DNA of 64,000 nt, from NCBI GenBank assembly GCA_016786725.1, contig JAEUVU010000010.1:1-64000 (forward strand), read 5' to 3'. The notes beneath the pieces are model-generated. The model saw only the letters and a list, made by a program, of their open reading frames with translations, ran no database searches and was not told the DNA's origin. A program made the position numbers and the translations under genes. The stretch comes from Ferruginibacter sp. GTDB lineage: Bacteria; Bacteroidota; Bacteroidia; Chitinophagales; Chitinophagaceae. This document shows, piece after piece, positions 1-8,289 of this stretch (positions are counted from its first letter, which is position 1; every line of letters starts with the position of its first letter).

Positions 1-74
1 TGTAAGCTTCCCCATTATTCGGCCAATTGAGTTTATAGTTAATAACACATTTATTAACTTTAAATTTTACAATT

Positions 75-338
75 ATGAAAAAGCGATTTTCCGAAAGCCA
101 GATTGTGGCTGCCATCAAGAAACAGGAATCCGGGATACCTGTTAAAGACATTTGCCGTGAAATTGGGATCAGCGATGCAACGTTTTACAACTGGAAAGCT
201 AAATATGGCGACATGGAAGCCAGTGATGTTAAACGTATGAAAGAGTTGGAAGCTGAAAATGCCCAGTTAAAAAGTATGTACGCCGAAGCCAGTATTAATA
301 TTCGTGCCTTAAAAAATCTCATCGAAAAAAAGCTTTAA
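75..338 (+). CDS. IS3-family transposase OrfA
   Basis: The 87-residue OrfA is the DNA-binding subunit of the IS3 transposase. Residues about 3-50 form the HTH_Tnp_1 helix-turn-helix, with the motif ISDATFYNWKAKYG typical of the family. Residues about 55-86 form a leucine-zipper-like helix used for multimerisation. It ends in TAA just past an A-rich slippery site, from which OrfB is reached by -1 frameshifting. In IS3 elements OrfA alone usually represses or modulates transposition, while the OrfAB fusion is the active transposase. Recognition is firm; the subgroup is uncertain. Confidence 0.92.
   Translation: MKKRFSESQIVAAIKKQESGIPVKDICREIGISDATFYNWKAKYGDMEASDVKRMKELEAENAQLKSMYAEASINIRALKNLIEKKL
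326..332 (+). other. Programmed -1 frameshift heptamer (A AAA AAG)
   Basis: In the OrfA frame the codons are GAA AAA AAG CTT TAA, so bases 326-332 form the classical A_AAA_AAG slippery heptamer of IS3 elements. After a -1 slip, reading continues at 332 as GCT TTA ACG CCA CAG, in the OrfB frame and open to 1285. The predicted OrfAB fusion is about 403 residues, the normal length for the family. Confidence 0.85.
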
Positions 339-415
339 CGCCACAGGAGAAACGGGAAGCTGTTGATTACCTGACTACTGATGAACAGCTTAGTAACCGT
401 ACGGCGTGTAAACTG

Positions 416-1285
416 ATGGGGATATCCCGAACAACCTGTCAATACAAAGCAAAACCCAAAGATGATAGTGAAATACAGGATGCTTTAACAGCATTAACCA
501 CTAAACACGTGGCCATTGGTTATTGGCAATGTTGTTACCGCCTTTGGAACAAAGGTTATCAATGGAACCATAAACGTATTTACAGAGTGTACACAGCTAT
601 GAAACTCAATATCCGTCGCAAGGCTAAAAAGCGCTTGCCTGAAAGAATTAAGCAGGCATTAATGGTGCCTTCAGCTCCCAACCAGGTATGGAGCATTGAT
701 TTTATGCAAGACCGGCTGACTGATGGCAGAAAGTTCCGACTATTGAATATCATAGATGATTTTAACCGTGAATCCCTGGCTGTTGAAGTGGATACATCCT
801 TGCCATCGCTACGAGTAATAAGAGTCTTGGAACGATTGGTATCACAACGGGGAAAGCCTGCAAACATGCGGTGTGATAATGGACCTGAATTTATCAGCCA
901 TAAACTGGAACAATGGTGTAATGGCAAAGAAATCACCCTCCAGTTTATTCAGCCCGGAAAGCCAATGCAAAATGCTTACATCGAAAGAAAGAACGGTAGT
1001 ATGCGAAGAGAACTACTCAATGCATACCTGTTCAACAGCCTGGCCGAAGTACGATGCTTAAGCGAACAATGGCGACTCGATTACAATGAAGAAAGGCCAC
1101 ATAAATCACTTGGATATAAATCTCCATTGAATTATGCTGATCACTGGTATAAAAACAAACCCAGTGAACCGGAGCTTTATCTACAAACGGCGATCGGAAA
1201 TCATTCACAAATTGAAGAGAGCCGTTTAGTGGATAAAGCGGTCGAAAACAAAAAGATGATTAACTTAGAAAACTCTAAACTCTGA
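416..1285 (+). CDS. IS3-family transposase OrfB (DDE integrase domain)
   Basis: OrfB is the catalytic half of the transposase, an rve-type DDE integrase fold. The first ATG in this frame is at 416, but the frame is open from 332, so the protein is probably made as an OrfAB fusion by frameshifting. Counting from 416, the catalytic triad is D95 (VWSIDFMQD), D154 (RCDNGPEF) and E190 (NAYIERKNGSMRREL). The 35 residues between D154 and E190 are the IS3 hallmark. An HTH_21-like region precedes the catalytic core. No internal stop or frameshift damages it. The reading frame ends 26 bases before the right terminal repeat. Confidence 0.93.
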   Translation: MGISRTTCQYKAKPKDDSEIQDALTALTTKHVAIGYWQCCYRLWNKGYQWNHKRIYRVYTAMKLNIRRKAKKRLPERIKQALMVPSAPNQVWSIDFMQDRLTDGRKFRLLNIIDDFNRESLAVEVDTSLPSLRVIRVLERLVSQRGKPANMRCDNGPEFISHKLEQWCNGKEITLQFIQPGKPMQNAYIERKNGSMRRELLNAYLFNSLAEVRCLSEQWRLDYNEERPHKSLGYKSPLNYADHWYKNKPSEPELYLQTAIGNHSQIEESRLVDKAVENKKMINLENSKL

Positions 1286-1397
1286 TGGCACTAAAATAAG
1301 GGGAGCCTACAAGATCAAGAACGGGTCATGCCTGTTTATTTACAGCCATGATAATACATACCTGAAAAGGTCAAGGATCATTAATGCATAATACCTG

Positions 1398-2834
1398 TCA
1401 GATCATTTTTTTGATAAGCTTTCCCAGCATCATAAGCCCGTAATCAACTTCATCGTTAAAAGGTTTGCCAAAACTGATACGTATGCAGTTTGAATAACTG
1501 TTGCCTGCCGAAAATATTTTTCCGGGTACAATAGAAATTTGATGCTTCATGGCTTCGGTACGGAGTTTGAAAGCATCAATTTTTTTGTTCAGCTCCAGCC
1601 AGAGTATAAATCCGCCATGCGGCCTGGATACTTTTGTATCAGCCGGAAAATATTTTATGATAGCCTGCACATAGCGCAAACTTTGTGTGTGCAGCGCCTT
1701 TCGCAGGTTCTTTAAATGAAACTCGTATCGGCCATGTTTTAAATAGTGGGCCATGGCTGCCTGAGTAAGGGTAGGGCTGCTGATGTTCTGTATCCGTTTC
1801 AGTTGCTTCACAGCATCAAAGAATTTTCCTGGAATAATCCAGCCGATGCGGTAACCGGGTGATAATGATTTTGATAAAGAAGAACAATGCAGCACCAAAC
1901 CTTTGGTGTCGTAATATTTACAGTTTCGTGGCCTTGTTTTTCCGAAATACAATTCACCATAAATATCATCTTCAATTAAAGGGATATTGTGTTTGGTTAT
2001 GATCTCAACCAGTTTCTTTTTATTTTCATCGGGCATGCAACTGCCTAAGGGATTATTGAAGTTGGGTACCAATACACAGGCCTTAACTGCAAATTTCTTA
2101 ATGGCTTTTTGTAAATGATCAAGATCAACCCCTGTTACCGGATCGGTTGTTATTTCAACCACTTTCAGGTCAAGGCTTTCAATTGCCTGGGTAATTCCAA
2201 AATAAGTTGGGCTTTCCACAGCTACTGTATCGCCGGGTTTTGTTACAGCTTTTAAGCAAAGATTGATTGCTTCTAAACAACCGGAGGTAATGATGATCTC
2301 GTCGGGCTTTATATTTACCCCCCAGTTAAAAGCAAGTTTTGAAATTTGTTTTCGAAGGTCAGGATTGCCTAAAGTATGTTCATAATCTATGCAATTGTGT
2401 TTTGTATTCCGCAGTGCATAAATGGCTGATTTGTTAAGTTTGGCTGCAGGCAATAAAACTGCATCCGGTACCGCAAGGGCAAAGTTGGTAATGTTTACGG
2501 CGGCAATATCGCCATAAATAGAAGTGATCATTTCCTTAACACTCACATCATGCGAAAGGGTATCCTGTTTTACCTGGTTTGGAAGATCAGGAAAGCGCTT
2601 GTGGTTAAAACGAACATAATAACCCGACTTGGGCCTTGACTCGATCAATCCTCTCCCTTCCAAATGATAGTATGCCTGGAATGCTGTGCCCATGCTGATC
2701 CCGTACTCATCACTCAATACCCTTACCGAAGGTAATTTGTCGCCGATACGCAGTACTTCTTCGGCAATCATTTTTTCAAGGCCATCTGCAACCTGTAGGT
2801 AAAGATGATCGTCTGAATTGAAAGTCTTCTTCAT
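1398..2834 (-). CDS. MocR/PdxR-type transcriptional regulator (GntR wHTH + class I aminotransferase fold)
   Basis: This 478-residue protein joins a GntR winged helix (about residues 8-76, motif KLPSVRVLSDEYGIS) to a fold-type I aminotransferase domain. K322 in SLSKSLSPGYRIGW is the expected pyridoxal-phosphate lysine, and NNPLG and EDDIYGELYF are also family motifs. MocR regulators sense PLP or amino-acid ligands and usually control a divergent neighbour. Here the divergent genes are a GNAT acetyltransferase and ilvE, so a link to branched-chain amino-acid or PLP metabolism is plausible but inferred. It could alternatively act only on itself. A TAnnTTTG-type -7 box lies on the minus strand at 2855-2862. 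Confidence 0.85.
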   Translation of the reverse strand: MKKTFNSDDHLYLQVADGLEKMIAEEVLRIGDKLPSVRVLSDEYGISMGTAFQAYYHLEGRGLIESRPKSGYYVRFNHKRFPDLPNQVKQDTLSHDVSVKEMITSIYGDIAAVNITNFALAVPDAVLLPAAKLNKSAIYALRNTKHNCIDYEHTLGNPDLRKQISKLAFNWGVNIKPDEIIITSGCLEAINLCLKAVTKPGDTVAVESPTYFGITQAIESLDLKVVEITTDPVTGVDLDHLQKAIKKFAVKACVLVPNFNNPLGSCMPDENKKKLVEIITKHNIPLIEDDIYGELYFGKTRPRNCKYYDTKGLVLHCSSLSKSLSPGYRIGWIIPGKFFDAVKQLKRIQNISSPTLTQAAMAHYLKHGRYEFHLKNLRKALHTQSLRYVQAIIKYFPADTKVSRPHGGFILWLELNKKIDAFKLRTEAMKHQISIVPGKIFSAGNSYSNCIRISFGKPFNDEVDYGLMMLGKLIKKMI

Positions 2835-2907
2835 AGTTTTAAATCTGATATAGTCAAAAATACTAAATCTGCATCTGTTTTATTTGGTAAAAATAGACAA
2901 ATTTTGT

Positions 2908-2947
2908 CCTGTTGAAATAAATTATTGTGCGTGAAATATTCAACAGG
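2908..2947. promoter_or_regulatory. Inverted repeat in the MocR-GNAT divergent region
   Basis: CCTGTTGAA (2908-2916) and TTCAACAGG (2939-2947) are exact 9-bp inverted arms separated by 22 bp. The right arm ends five bases before the GNAT start codon. The position between a MocR gene and its divergent neighbour suits an operator, but an mRNA hairpin is equally possible. No experimental support is available from sequence alone. Confidence 0.4.
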
Positions 2948-2952
2948 TAAAA

Positions 2953-3414
2953 ATGAACTCAATTAAAATAATAGACTACCAACCTGCACATCAAAAGCAT
3001 TTTGAAAAGTTTAACCGCTACTGGATAGAGAAATATTTTGTGATGGAACCGGTGGATGAATTTGTGCTGACCAATCCCGAAGAAGCATTATTAAAGCCGG
3101 GGGGAGCCATACTGATGGCGGAATTTGAAGGGGAGATTGCAGGCACCGTTGCATTAAGAAAGGTAGATGATACCACTTTTGAATTTACCAAAATGGCGGT
3201 GGATAATAAATTTCAACGCAAAGGTATTGCACAAGCATTAAGCCATGCAAGCTTTAAAAAGGCAAAGGTGTTAGGCGCTGAAAAAGTGATACTGTATTCA
3301 AACAGTATGTTAACACCAGCTATCTGTTTATACGAGAAGCTGGGCTTTGAGCACGTGCCGGTTGGAGAACCCGGTTACAACAGATCAGATGTAAAAATGG
3401 AAATTTCAGTTTAA
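2953..3414 (+). CDS. GNAT family N-acetyltransferase
   Basis: A single GNAT domain of 153 residues. The core acetyl-CoA binding motif A is visible at about residues 80-96 (KMAVDNKFQRKGIAQAL), preceded by the beta-strand AGTVALRKVDD and followed by ILYSNS and a CLYEKLGFE motif, the usual layout. The substrate cannot be told from sequence. It is divergent from the MocR gene and 34 bp upstream of ilvE on the same strand, so the two probably share a transcript. ATG at 2953 is the only start that keeps the first beta-strand. Confidence 0.85.
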   Translation: MNSIKIIDYQPAHQKHFEKFNRYWIEKYFVMEPVDEFVLTNPEEALLKPGGAILMAEFEGEIAGTVALRKVDDTTFEFTKMAVDNKFQRKGIAQALSHASFKKAKVLGAEKVILYSNSMLTPAICLYEKLGFEHVPVGEPGYNRSDVKMEISV

Positions 3415-3448
3415 AAAATAATACTGTTAATCTTTAAAACTATAAAAA

Positions 3449-4513
3449 ATGGAGATCATTGCAGACATTCCCGTTCGTAAAGTAAATCACTCACGTATTG
3501 GTGAAGTTGATTTTGAGAAACTTGAATTTGGTAAATATATTTCCGACCACATGCTGGTATGTGATTATGCAAACGGTGAGTGGAAACAGCCGCATATTGT
3601 ACCTTACGCAAACCTTTCTTTAAGCCCATCTGCTTTAGCGCTACACTATGGCCAAACGGTTTTTGAAGGCATGAAGGCCTTCAGGATGCATGACGGCCGC
3701 ATCAATATCTTCAGGATGGAAAAGCATTACGACCGTTTTGTAAAGTCGCTGCAACGGATGTGCATGGCTGTGCCACCCAGGGATGTTTTTATGGATGGGC
3801 TGATGCAGCTGATAAACCTGGATGAAGCCTGGGTGCCAAAGCAAAAAGGTAACGCACTTTACCTGCGCCCTTTTGTATTTGCAAGCGAAGCCAGGTTTGG
3901 GGTGAAAGTTTCGGATGAATATCGTTTTGTTGTTTTTACCGGCCCTGTACCTGCTTTATATACTGATCCGATAAAAGTAAAAGTAGAAACGCATTATGTA
4001 AGGGCTGCGAAAGGTGGTACCGGTTTTGCAAAATGCGGCGGTAATTACGGGGCTTCTTTTTTGCCCACACAAAATGCCCGTATGGAAGGGTACGACCAGG
4101 TATTATGGACCGACGCCAAAGAAAATAAATACATTGAGGAAAGCGGAATGATGAATGTTATGTTTGTGATCAATAACACTTTGCTTACAGCACCACTGTC
4201 TGATTCAATACTGGACGGTGTTACAAGAGATTCTTTGCTTACCCTGGCAAGTGATTTTGGCTATAAGATAGAGGAAAGGGCCGTATCTGTAACAGAGCTT
4301 GAACAGGCTTTTAAATCAGGTATTATTACGGAAGCATTTGGTGCAGGTACTGCAGCGGTTGTGGCTCCAATTAAAACCATCAGTATCAGCGGCACCGATC
4401 ATATGTTGCCCCAATATGATGACAGTAAACTGATGTTTAAACTCAAGAATAAACTGGAGCAGATACGTTTGGGTATTGATGCAGATGTGCATGGATGGAA
4501 CTACATTATTTAA
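3449..4513 (+). CDS. ilvE: Branched-chain amino-acid aminotransferase
   Basis: A class IV (fold-type IV, D-aminotransferase-like) PLP enzyme of 354 residues, the typical length of the long BCAT subgroup. It transfers amino groups between glutamate and the keto acids of Leu, Ile and Val in the cytoplasm. Diagnostic motifs are YGQTVFEGMKAFR (67-79), LYLRPFVFASE, and GGTGFAKCGGNYGAS, in which K195 is the expected PLP lysine; EESGMMNVMFV and a late SGTD loop follow. It lies downstream of the GNAT gene and the divergent MocR regulator. No leader peptide or attenuator precedes it. Confidence 0.93.
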   Translation: MEIIADIPVRKVNHSRIGEVDFEKLEFGKYISDHMLVCDYANGEWKQPHIVPYANLSLSPSALALHYGQTVFEGMKAFRMHDGRINIFRMEKHYDRFVKSLQRMCMAVPPRDVFMDGLMQLINLDEAWVPKQKGNALYLRPFVFASEARFGVKVSDEYRFVVFTGPVPALYTDPIKVKVETHYVRAAKGGTGFAKCGGNYGASFLPTQNARMEGYDQVLWTDAKENKYIEESGMMNVMFVINNTLLTAPLSDSILDGVTRDSLLTLASDFGYKIEERAVSVTELEQAFKSGIITEAFGAGTAAVVAPIKTISISGTDHMLPQYDDSKLMFKLKNKLEQIRLGIDADVHGWNYII

Positions 4514-4534
4514 ACAGGTTAGTAAGATGTAATA

Positions 4535-4570
4535 AAAAGATCTGGTGTAAATTTTTGCAGCAGATCTTTT
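4535..4570. terminator. Bidirectional hairpin between ilvE and rluD
   Basis: AAAAGATCTG (4535-4544) pairs with CAGATCTTTT (4561-4570), giving a 10-bp stem with a 16-nt loop. A/T tracts flank it on both sides and the flanking genes converge. The right arm overlaps the rluD stop codon by two bases. Confidence 0.55.
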
Positions 4571-5633
4571 ACAGTTCATTGTCATGTTCCTTGTGCCCGA
4601 TATATTTTTTCCATTTTTCAATCACTGCTTTCATGTCATCCGGTAATTCACTTTCAAAATGTACCGGTTTGTGCGTTGCAGGATGAATAAAGCCGAGTTC
4701 TTTTGCATGCAGCGCCTGTCGTTTGCACAGATCAAAGCAATTATCAACAAACTGTTTGTATTTGGTAAACACGGTTCCTTTTACGATCCTGTCGCCGCCA
4801 TAAAAATCATCATTAAAAAGGGGGTGGCCAATCAGCTGCATGTGCACCCGTATCTGGTGTGTGCGGCCTGTTTCAAGCCTGCACTCTATCAGCGTTACAT
4901 AATTATACCGTTCTAATACTTTGTAATGGGTGATAGCATCTTTACCATGGTCGCCATCGGGGTATGCAGTAAATAATTTGCGAAACCTTTGATGCCTGCC
5001 CACATGTGCTATGATGGTTCCTTCATCTTTTTCCATATCGCCCCAAACCAAAGCAATATACCTGCGGTGTACGGTGTGGTTAAAAAACTGTTTGGCAAGA
5101 TCGCTCATGGCTTTGGGTGTTTTTGCCATCACCAGTAAACCGCTGGTGTTTTTATCAATGCGGTGTACAAGGCCAAAGCGGCTGAGTTCAGTTTCATCTA
5201 ACTGAGGGTTTTGCTGTTTTAAGTGATAAGCCACAGCATTCACCAACGTTCCGTTGGGATTACCGCTGCCGGGATGAACAACCATGCCGGCAGGTTTATT
5301 CACTATCAAAAAACTTTCATCTTCATATTGAATGTTGAGCGGAATATTTTCAGGAACAATCTCCGAACTTTCGGGAGAGCGGTTATCAAAAACAACGATG
5401 TTATCAAAGGGCCTTACTTTATAATTGCTTTTTACCGGCTTTTCATTCACCAATACCATTTCGTTATCAATACCCTGCTGAATTTTATTACGGGTAGCGC
5501 CTTCTATCCTGGTCATTAAAAATTTATCAATGCGAAGCGGTTCCTGTCCTTTGGGAATGCTTATCGAGAGTTTTTCATACAACTCTTCACTTTCTGAATG
5601 GTCGTCTTCTATATCTGATACTTCTTTAGTCAT
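4569..5633 (-). CDS. rluD: RluA/RluD-family 23S rRNA pseudouridine synthase
   Basis: This 354-residue enzyme isomerises uridine to pseudouridine, probably in 23S rRNA helix 69 (RluD role). An acidic N-terminal tail (1-25) is followed by an S4 RNA-binding domain (about 33-90, RIDKFLMTRIEGATRNKIQ) and the catalytic domain. D160 in GLVHRIDKNTSGLLVMA is the catalytic aspartate, and ETGRTHQIRVHM is the second hallmark. The C-terminus ends in a short charged tail. Assignment to RluD rather than another RluA-type enzyme rests on the S4 domain and overall length, so it is likely but not proven. Confidence 0.85.
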   Translation of the reverse strand: MTKEVSDIEDDHSESEELYEKLSISIPKGQEPLRIDKFLMTRIEGATRNKIQQGIDNEMVLVNEKPVKSNYKVRPFDNIVVFDNRSPESSEIVPENIPLNIQYEDESFLIVNKPAGMVVHPGSGNPNGTLVNAVAYHLKQQNPQLDETELSRFGLVHRIDKNTSGLLVMAKTPKAMSDLAKQFFNHTVHRRYIALVWGDMEKDEGTIIAHVGRHQRFRKLFTAYPDGDHGKDAITHYKVLERYNYVTLIECRLETGRTHQIRVHMQLIGHPLFNDDFYGGDRIVKGTVFTKYKQFVDNCFDLCKRQALHAKELGFIHPATHKPVHFESELPDDMKAVIEKWKKYIGHKEHDNEL

Positions 5634-5655
5634 TGTTATTGGTTAATCGTTATTT

Positions 5656-5711
5656 GTTGTCCGTTGTCCGTTGTCCGTTGTCCGTTGTCCGTTGTCCGTT
5701 GTCCGTTGTCC
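5656..5711. repeat. 7-bp tandem repeat (GTTGTCC) x 8
   Basis: Eight perfect head-to-tail copies of GTTGTCC fill 5656-5711, in the intergenic region between rluD (minus) and lipB (plus). The 7-bp unit is not a multiple of three and the run has no interruptions, so it is likely to vary in copy number through strand slippage. Every unit contains TTG, the core of the Bacteroidota -33 box. Confidence 0.95.
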
Positions 5712-5729
5712 GGCATTCATTTATCTTTG
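5699..5729 (+). promoter_or_regulatory. Predicted lipB promoter built partly from the tandem repeat
   Basis: TATCTTTG at 5722-5729 matches the Bacteroidota -7 consensus TAnnTTTG. The TTG of the second-last repeat unit (5699-5701) lies 20 bp upstream, within the expected spacing for a -33 box. The GTG start of lipB follows at 5747. This is a consensus match only; the start site is not mapped. Confidence 0.55.
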
Positions 5730-5746
5730 CAAATTAAAACATTGCA

Positions 5747-6466
5747 GTGGATAAGCAGAAAGTGATATTTAAAGACCTGGGAATTATTGAATACAAATCT
5801 GCCTGGGATTACCAGGAAAATTTATTGCAGGAAAATGTAAAAATTAAATCAGAGCTGCGGGGTTTGATAACTCCTGATCCAAAACTCCAAACCCAAAACT
5901 ATTTCCTTTTCTGTGAGCATCCGCCGGTTTATACTTTGGGCAAGAGCGGCAAAAAAGAAAATGTACTGCTGAATGATGATGAGCTTGCTGCCCATGAGAT
6001 CGCTTTTTTTAATACCAACAGGGGGGGAGATATTACTTTTCATGGCCCTCAGCAGATAGTTGGATATCCCATACTTGACCTGGAAAAATATTACACCGAT
6101 ATTGGGAAATACCTGCGCAACCTGGAGGAGATGGTGATTGTAACCTTAGCAGCGTATGGTATAAAAGCCGGCAGGAGCAAGGGCGAAACCGGCGTGTGGA
6201 TTGATGCAGATATACCAGGCAGGGAAAGAAAAATATGCGCCATTGGCGTACGATGCAGCAGGTGGATAACCATGCATGGCTTTGCGCTGAATGTAAATAC
6301 CGACCTTGGATATTTTGATCATATCATTCCCTGCGGCATACAAAACAAGCAGGTTACCTCTATACAAAAAGAACTTGGCCACACTGTAGATTACAATGAG
6401 GCAAAAGAAAAACTTAAAAAGAATTTTGAAAAAATATTTGATTCAGAGATCATCACATCACTTTGA
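5747..6466 (+). CDS. lipB: Lipoyl(octanoyl) transferase LipB
   Basis: LipB moves the octanoyl group from octanoyl-ACP to the lipoyl domains of 2-oxoacid dehydrogenases and the glycine cleavage H protein. The 239-residue protein shows the family motifs NRGGDITFHGPQQ (91-103), K162 in RKICAIGV and C196 in IIPCGIQ; these are the catalytic Lys/Cys pair. The start is GTG at 5747, with no in-frame ATG before conserved sequence. The 3' end overlaps the convergent downstream gene by 9 bp. The promoter region contains a 7-bp tandem repeat. Confidence 0.93.
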   Translation: MDKQKVIFKDLGIIEYKSAWDYQENLLQENVKIKSELRGLITPDPKLQTQNYFLFCEHPPVYTLGKSGKKENVLLNDDELAAHEIAFFNTNRGGDITFHGPQQIVGYPILDLEKYYTDIGKYLRNLEEMVIVTLAAYGIKAGRSKGETGVWIDADIPGRERKICAIGVRCSRWITMHGFALNVNTDLGYFDHIIPCGIQNKQVTSIQKELGHTVDYNEAKEKLKKNFEKIFDSEIITSL

Positions 6467-7291
6467 TCTCTTTTCTTCATTAGAAATGAAGAATTTGTTT
6501 TCTTCCAGTAAAAAACCATTCTTATATATTTCAAACTGGTACCATCCGCTGCGCCTGAAATTCATCTTTTCAATAACAAAATAATCTTCGGGCGGGTTTT
6601 TGATCTCAAAGAGTAACTTATAATCTTCCGTCATAAACCTGATGACATAACTGTTACCCTTTACATTAAAGAGCCTGGTAACAATATTGTTGTCCCTGTC
6701 TGTAAAAATCCGCTTGCTGGGGTATGTAATTACCTGGCTGATGATATCTTCCGATACTTCGGTGGGGTCAGGCTTTTTGGCTTTATTGATTTTGGCAACT
6801 GGTTTTGGTTTATTCTTATTTTTTGCAGCACGGGCGGCTTCCAGTTCTTTTTGTAACCTTACTTTTTCTTCCTGCAGCTTAATGTTCTTTTCGTAAATGG
6901 CGCTTATTTCCTGTATCAGCCTGGTATAATCAATTACTGTATTTACCTCCGGCCTTTTTGACTGAGTAAGAATATACACACCGGTATCAAAACCAATGAA
7001 CAAACGGTAATACATTTTGTTGTATGGAGGTGTAGAATCAATAAATCCGTTCACCGAGTTTTGCGGATTGAGAATTGATGCGATACTGAAGAAGTTCTTG
7101 GTGCTGTCGTAAGACCTTTGAACGCTGATGCCTTTAACCGGCCTCTTGTAATCGTTCAGCCAGAAAATGCTCACCTTGCCATTGGTATTCTTTAAAGTGA
7201 AATCAGGAAGGGTGGCCTGGCCAAAAAGCGTGCTGAAAGAAAAAAGGCCGCAAAATGTGAACAGAAAATAAAGTCTATGCATAAGGCTCAA
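6458..7291 (-). CDS. Secreted protein of unknown function with FnIII-like and coiled-coil regions
   Basis: I do not recognise a named family. The 277-residue protein has an N-terminal signal peptide (about 1-25, ending FSTLFGQA). A beta-rich region resembling a fibronectin-III-like fold follows, with the phrase KGISVQRSYDSTKNF, then a charged coiled coil (about 130-165) with Ala/Lys-rich continuation, and a C-terminal domain ending in NKFFISNEEKRSK. It is probably periplasmic or surface exposed. It lies 6 bp downstream of the desulfhydrase-like gene on the same strand and overlaps lipB by 9 bp tail to tail. Confidence 0.7.
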   Translation of the reverse strand: MSLMHRLYFLFTFCGLFSFSTLFGQATLPDFTLKNTNGKVSIFWLNDYKRPVKGISVQRSYDSTKNFFSIASILNPQNSVNGFIDSTPPYNKMYYRLFIGFDTGVYILTQSKRPEVNTVIDYTRLIQEISAIYEKNIKLQEEKVRLQKELEAARAAKNKNKPKPVAKINKAKKPDPTEVSEDIISQVITYPSKRIFTDRDNNIVTRLFNVKGNSYVIRFMTEDYKLLFEIKNPPEDYFVIEKMNFRRSGWYQFEIYKNGFLLEENKFFISNEEKRSK

Positions 7292-7297
7292 TCAGAT

Positions 7298-8206
7298 TCA
7301 AAACAATAAAGTGTTCAAAGGTAAAGATTTATTTCCCTGCAACCCGCCGGTGTGAAGGCATAAAATTTTACTTCCCTTTTTAAATGTGTCATTTTTAATA
7401 CAGTCAACAACGCCAAAAAACATTTTAGCCGTGTACACAAAATCAAGCGGCAGCCTGTATTTCATCCAGCAATTGTTCATAAAGGCAACCAGTTCGGCGT
7501 TTTTTTTTGCATATCCGCCAAAATGATAATCATTTAATATAAGCAGGTTTTTAAATTCATCTTCCTGCTTTGTTAACTCTTTTATTCTTGCTTTATTGTC
7601 TGTCATTCCTTTTAAAGCGGGGAAGGCAGCAATGGTTTGTTCTGGCCTGGCCGCCATGAGTATGCCTGCAAGTGTAGCGGCAGTTCCGGTTGCCATGCAG
7701 ATATGTGTGTAGCTGCTATCTTTTACAAGCCCCATCATTAAAGCAGCGCCCTTTGCGCCGGATGGATGATAGCCACCTTCCGGTACAATGGTGCATTCGC
7801 CAAATTCTTTTTTGAGGTGATTGATAAAAGCATCGCCATCTTTTTCTGCATACTCATTCCTTGAAATAAATTTTAGCTGCATGCCATCCTGCAGGCATTG
7901 CTGTAAAGTAGGGGATAATTGTGCAGGCTTTTCGCCTCTTACAATAGCGATGCTTTTTAACTGCAGCAGTTTACATGCATAGGCGGTTGCCGAAAGGTGA
8001 TTGGAATAAGCGCCACCAAAAGTTAAAATTGTTTTGTGTGTACTGCTATGGGCTTCTTCTAAAAAATAGTGCAGCTTAAAAAGTTTGTTGCCCGAAACTA
8101 CCGGATGTATTTTATCCAGCCGCAATACCGATACGCCGACCTGTTTTTCGTCAAACAGTTCATCATGTAATTCTTCAATACCAGCTTTTGAAATATCAAA
8201 AAGCAT
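7298..8206 (-). CDS. PLP-dependent ACC deaminase/D-cysteine desulfhydrase family protein
   Basis: A fold-type II PLP enzyme of 302 residues, of the tryptophan-synthase-beta-like superfamily. The motif VSGNKLFKLHYFL places the PLP lysine at K41, and TFGGAYSNHLSATA is the expected Asn-containing loop. A glycine-rich phosphate-binding segment (MATGTAATLAGI) follows. Family members are annotated as 1-aminocyclopropane-1-carboxylate deaminase or D-cysteine desulfhydrase. The protein is shorter than true ACC deaminases, so a D-cysteine desulfhydrase-like role is more likely, but the substrate is unproven. Confidence 0.8.
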   Translation of the reverse strand: MLFDISKAGIEELHDELFDEKQVGVSVLRLDKIHPVVSGNKLFKLHYFLEEAHSSTHKTILTFGGAYSNHLSATAYACKLLQLKSIAIVRGEKPAQLSPTLQQCLQDGMQLKFISRNEYAEKDGDAFINHLKKEFGECTIVPEGGYHPSGAKGAALMMGLVKDSSYTHICMATGTAATLAGILMAARPEQTIAAFPALKGMTDNKARIKELTKQEDEFKNLLILNDYHFGGYAKKNAELVAFMNNCWMKYRLPLDFVYTAKMFFGVVDCIKNDTFKKGSKILCLHTGGLQGNKSLPLNTLLF

Positions 8207-8240
8207 TTGGATAAAAACTTAGCGGTTTATACTATTTTTG
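8206..8240 (+). promoter_or_regulatory. Predicted promoter of the nucleotidyltransferase gene
   Basis: TATTTTTG at 8233-8240 matches TAnnTTTG. A TTTG at 8206-8209 is 23 bp upstream, slightly longer than the usual spacing. The start codon follows at 8290. Confidence 0.4.
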
Positions 8241-8289
8241 TATTGCAAAAGTGAACAAATAATTTTTCAATTATCAATTTTAATTACAG

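Larger units (their letters stand above)
1..1311 (+). mobile_element. IS3-family insertion sequence, apparently complete
   Basis: The element carries two overlapping reading frames (OrfA and OrfB) of an IS3-type transposase between imperfect terminal inverted repeats. The left end reads TGTAAGCTTCCCC from base 1. The right end, read inwards from 1311, is TGTAGGCTCCCCT. These match at 10 of 13 positions, and both ends begin with the usual TGT. The length of about 1.3 kb fits the family. The left flank lies outside the window, so a target-site duplication cannot be tested. Both frames are intact, so the element could be active. Motifs around the first Asp and the D35E spacing suggest the IS407/IS511-like side of the family (inference). 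Confidence 0.9.

Noticed and set aside
580..936. Long antisense frames opposite transposase, aroF, tyrA and other genes
   Set aside because: They lie wholly inside well-identified genes, have no recognisable domains and follow from codon bias of the opposite strand.
5656..5711. Possible CRISPR-like array
   Set aside because: The 7-bp units are contiguous with no spacers and no cas genes are near; it is a simple tandem repeat.
5656..5747. Phase-variable on/off switch of lipB
   Set aside because: Changing unit number does not change the distance between the nearest TTG and the -7 box, and the repeat lies outside the coding sequence, so a frame or spacing switch is not supported.
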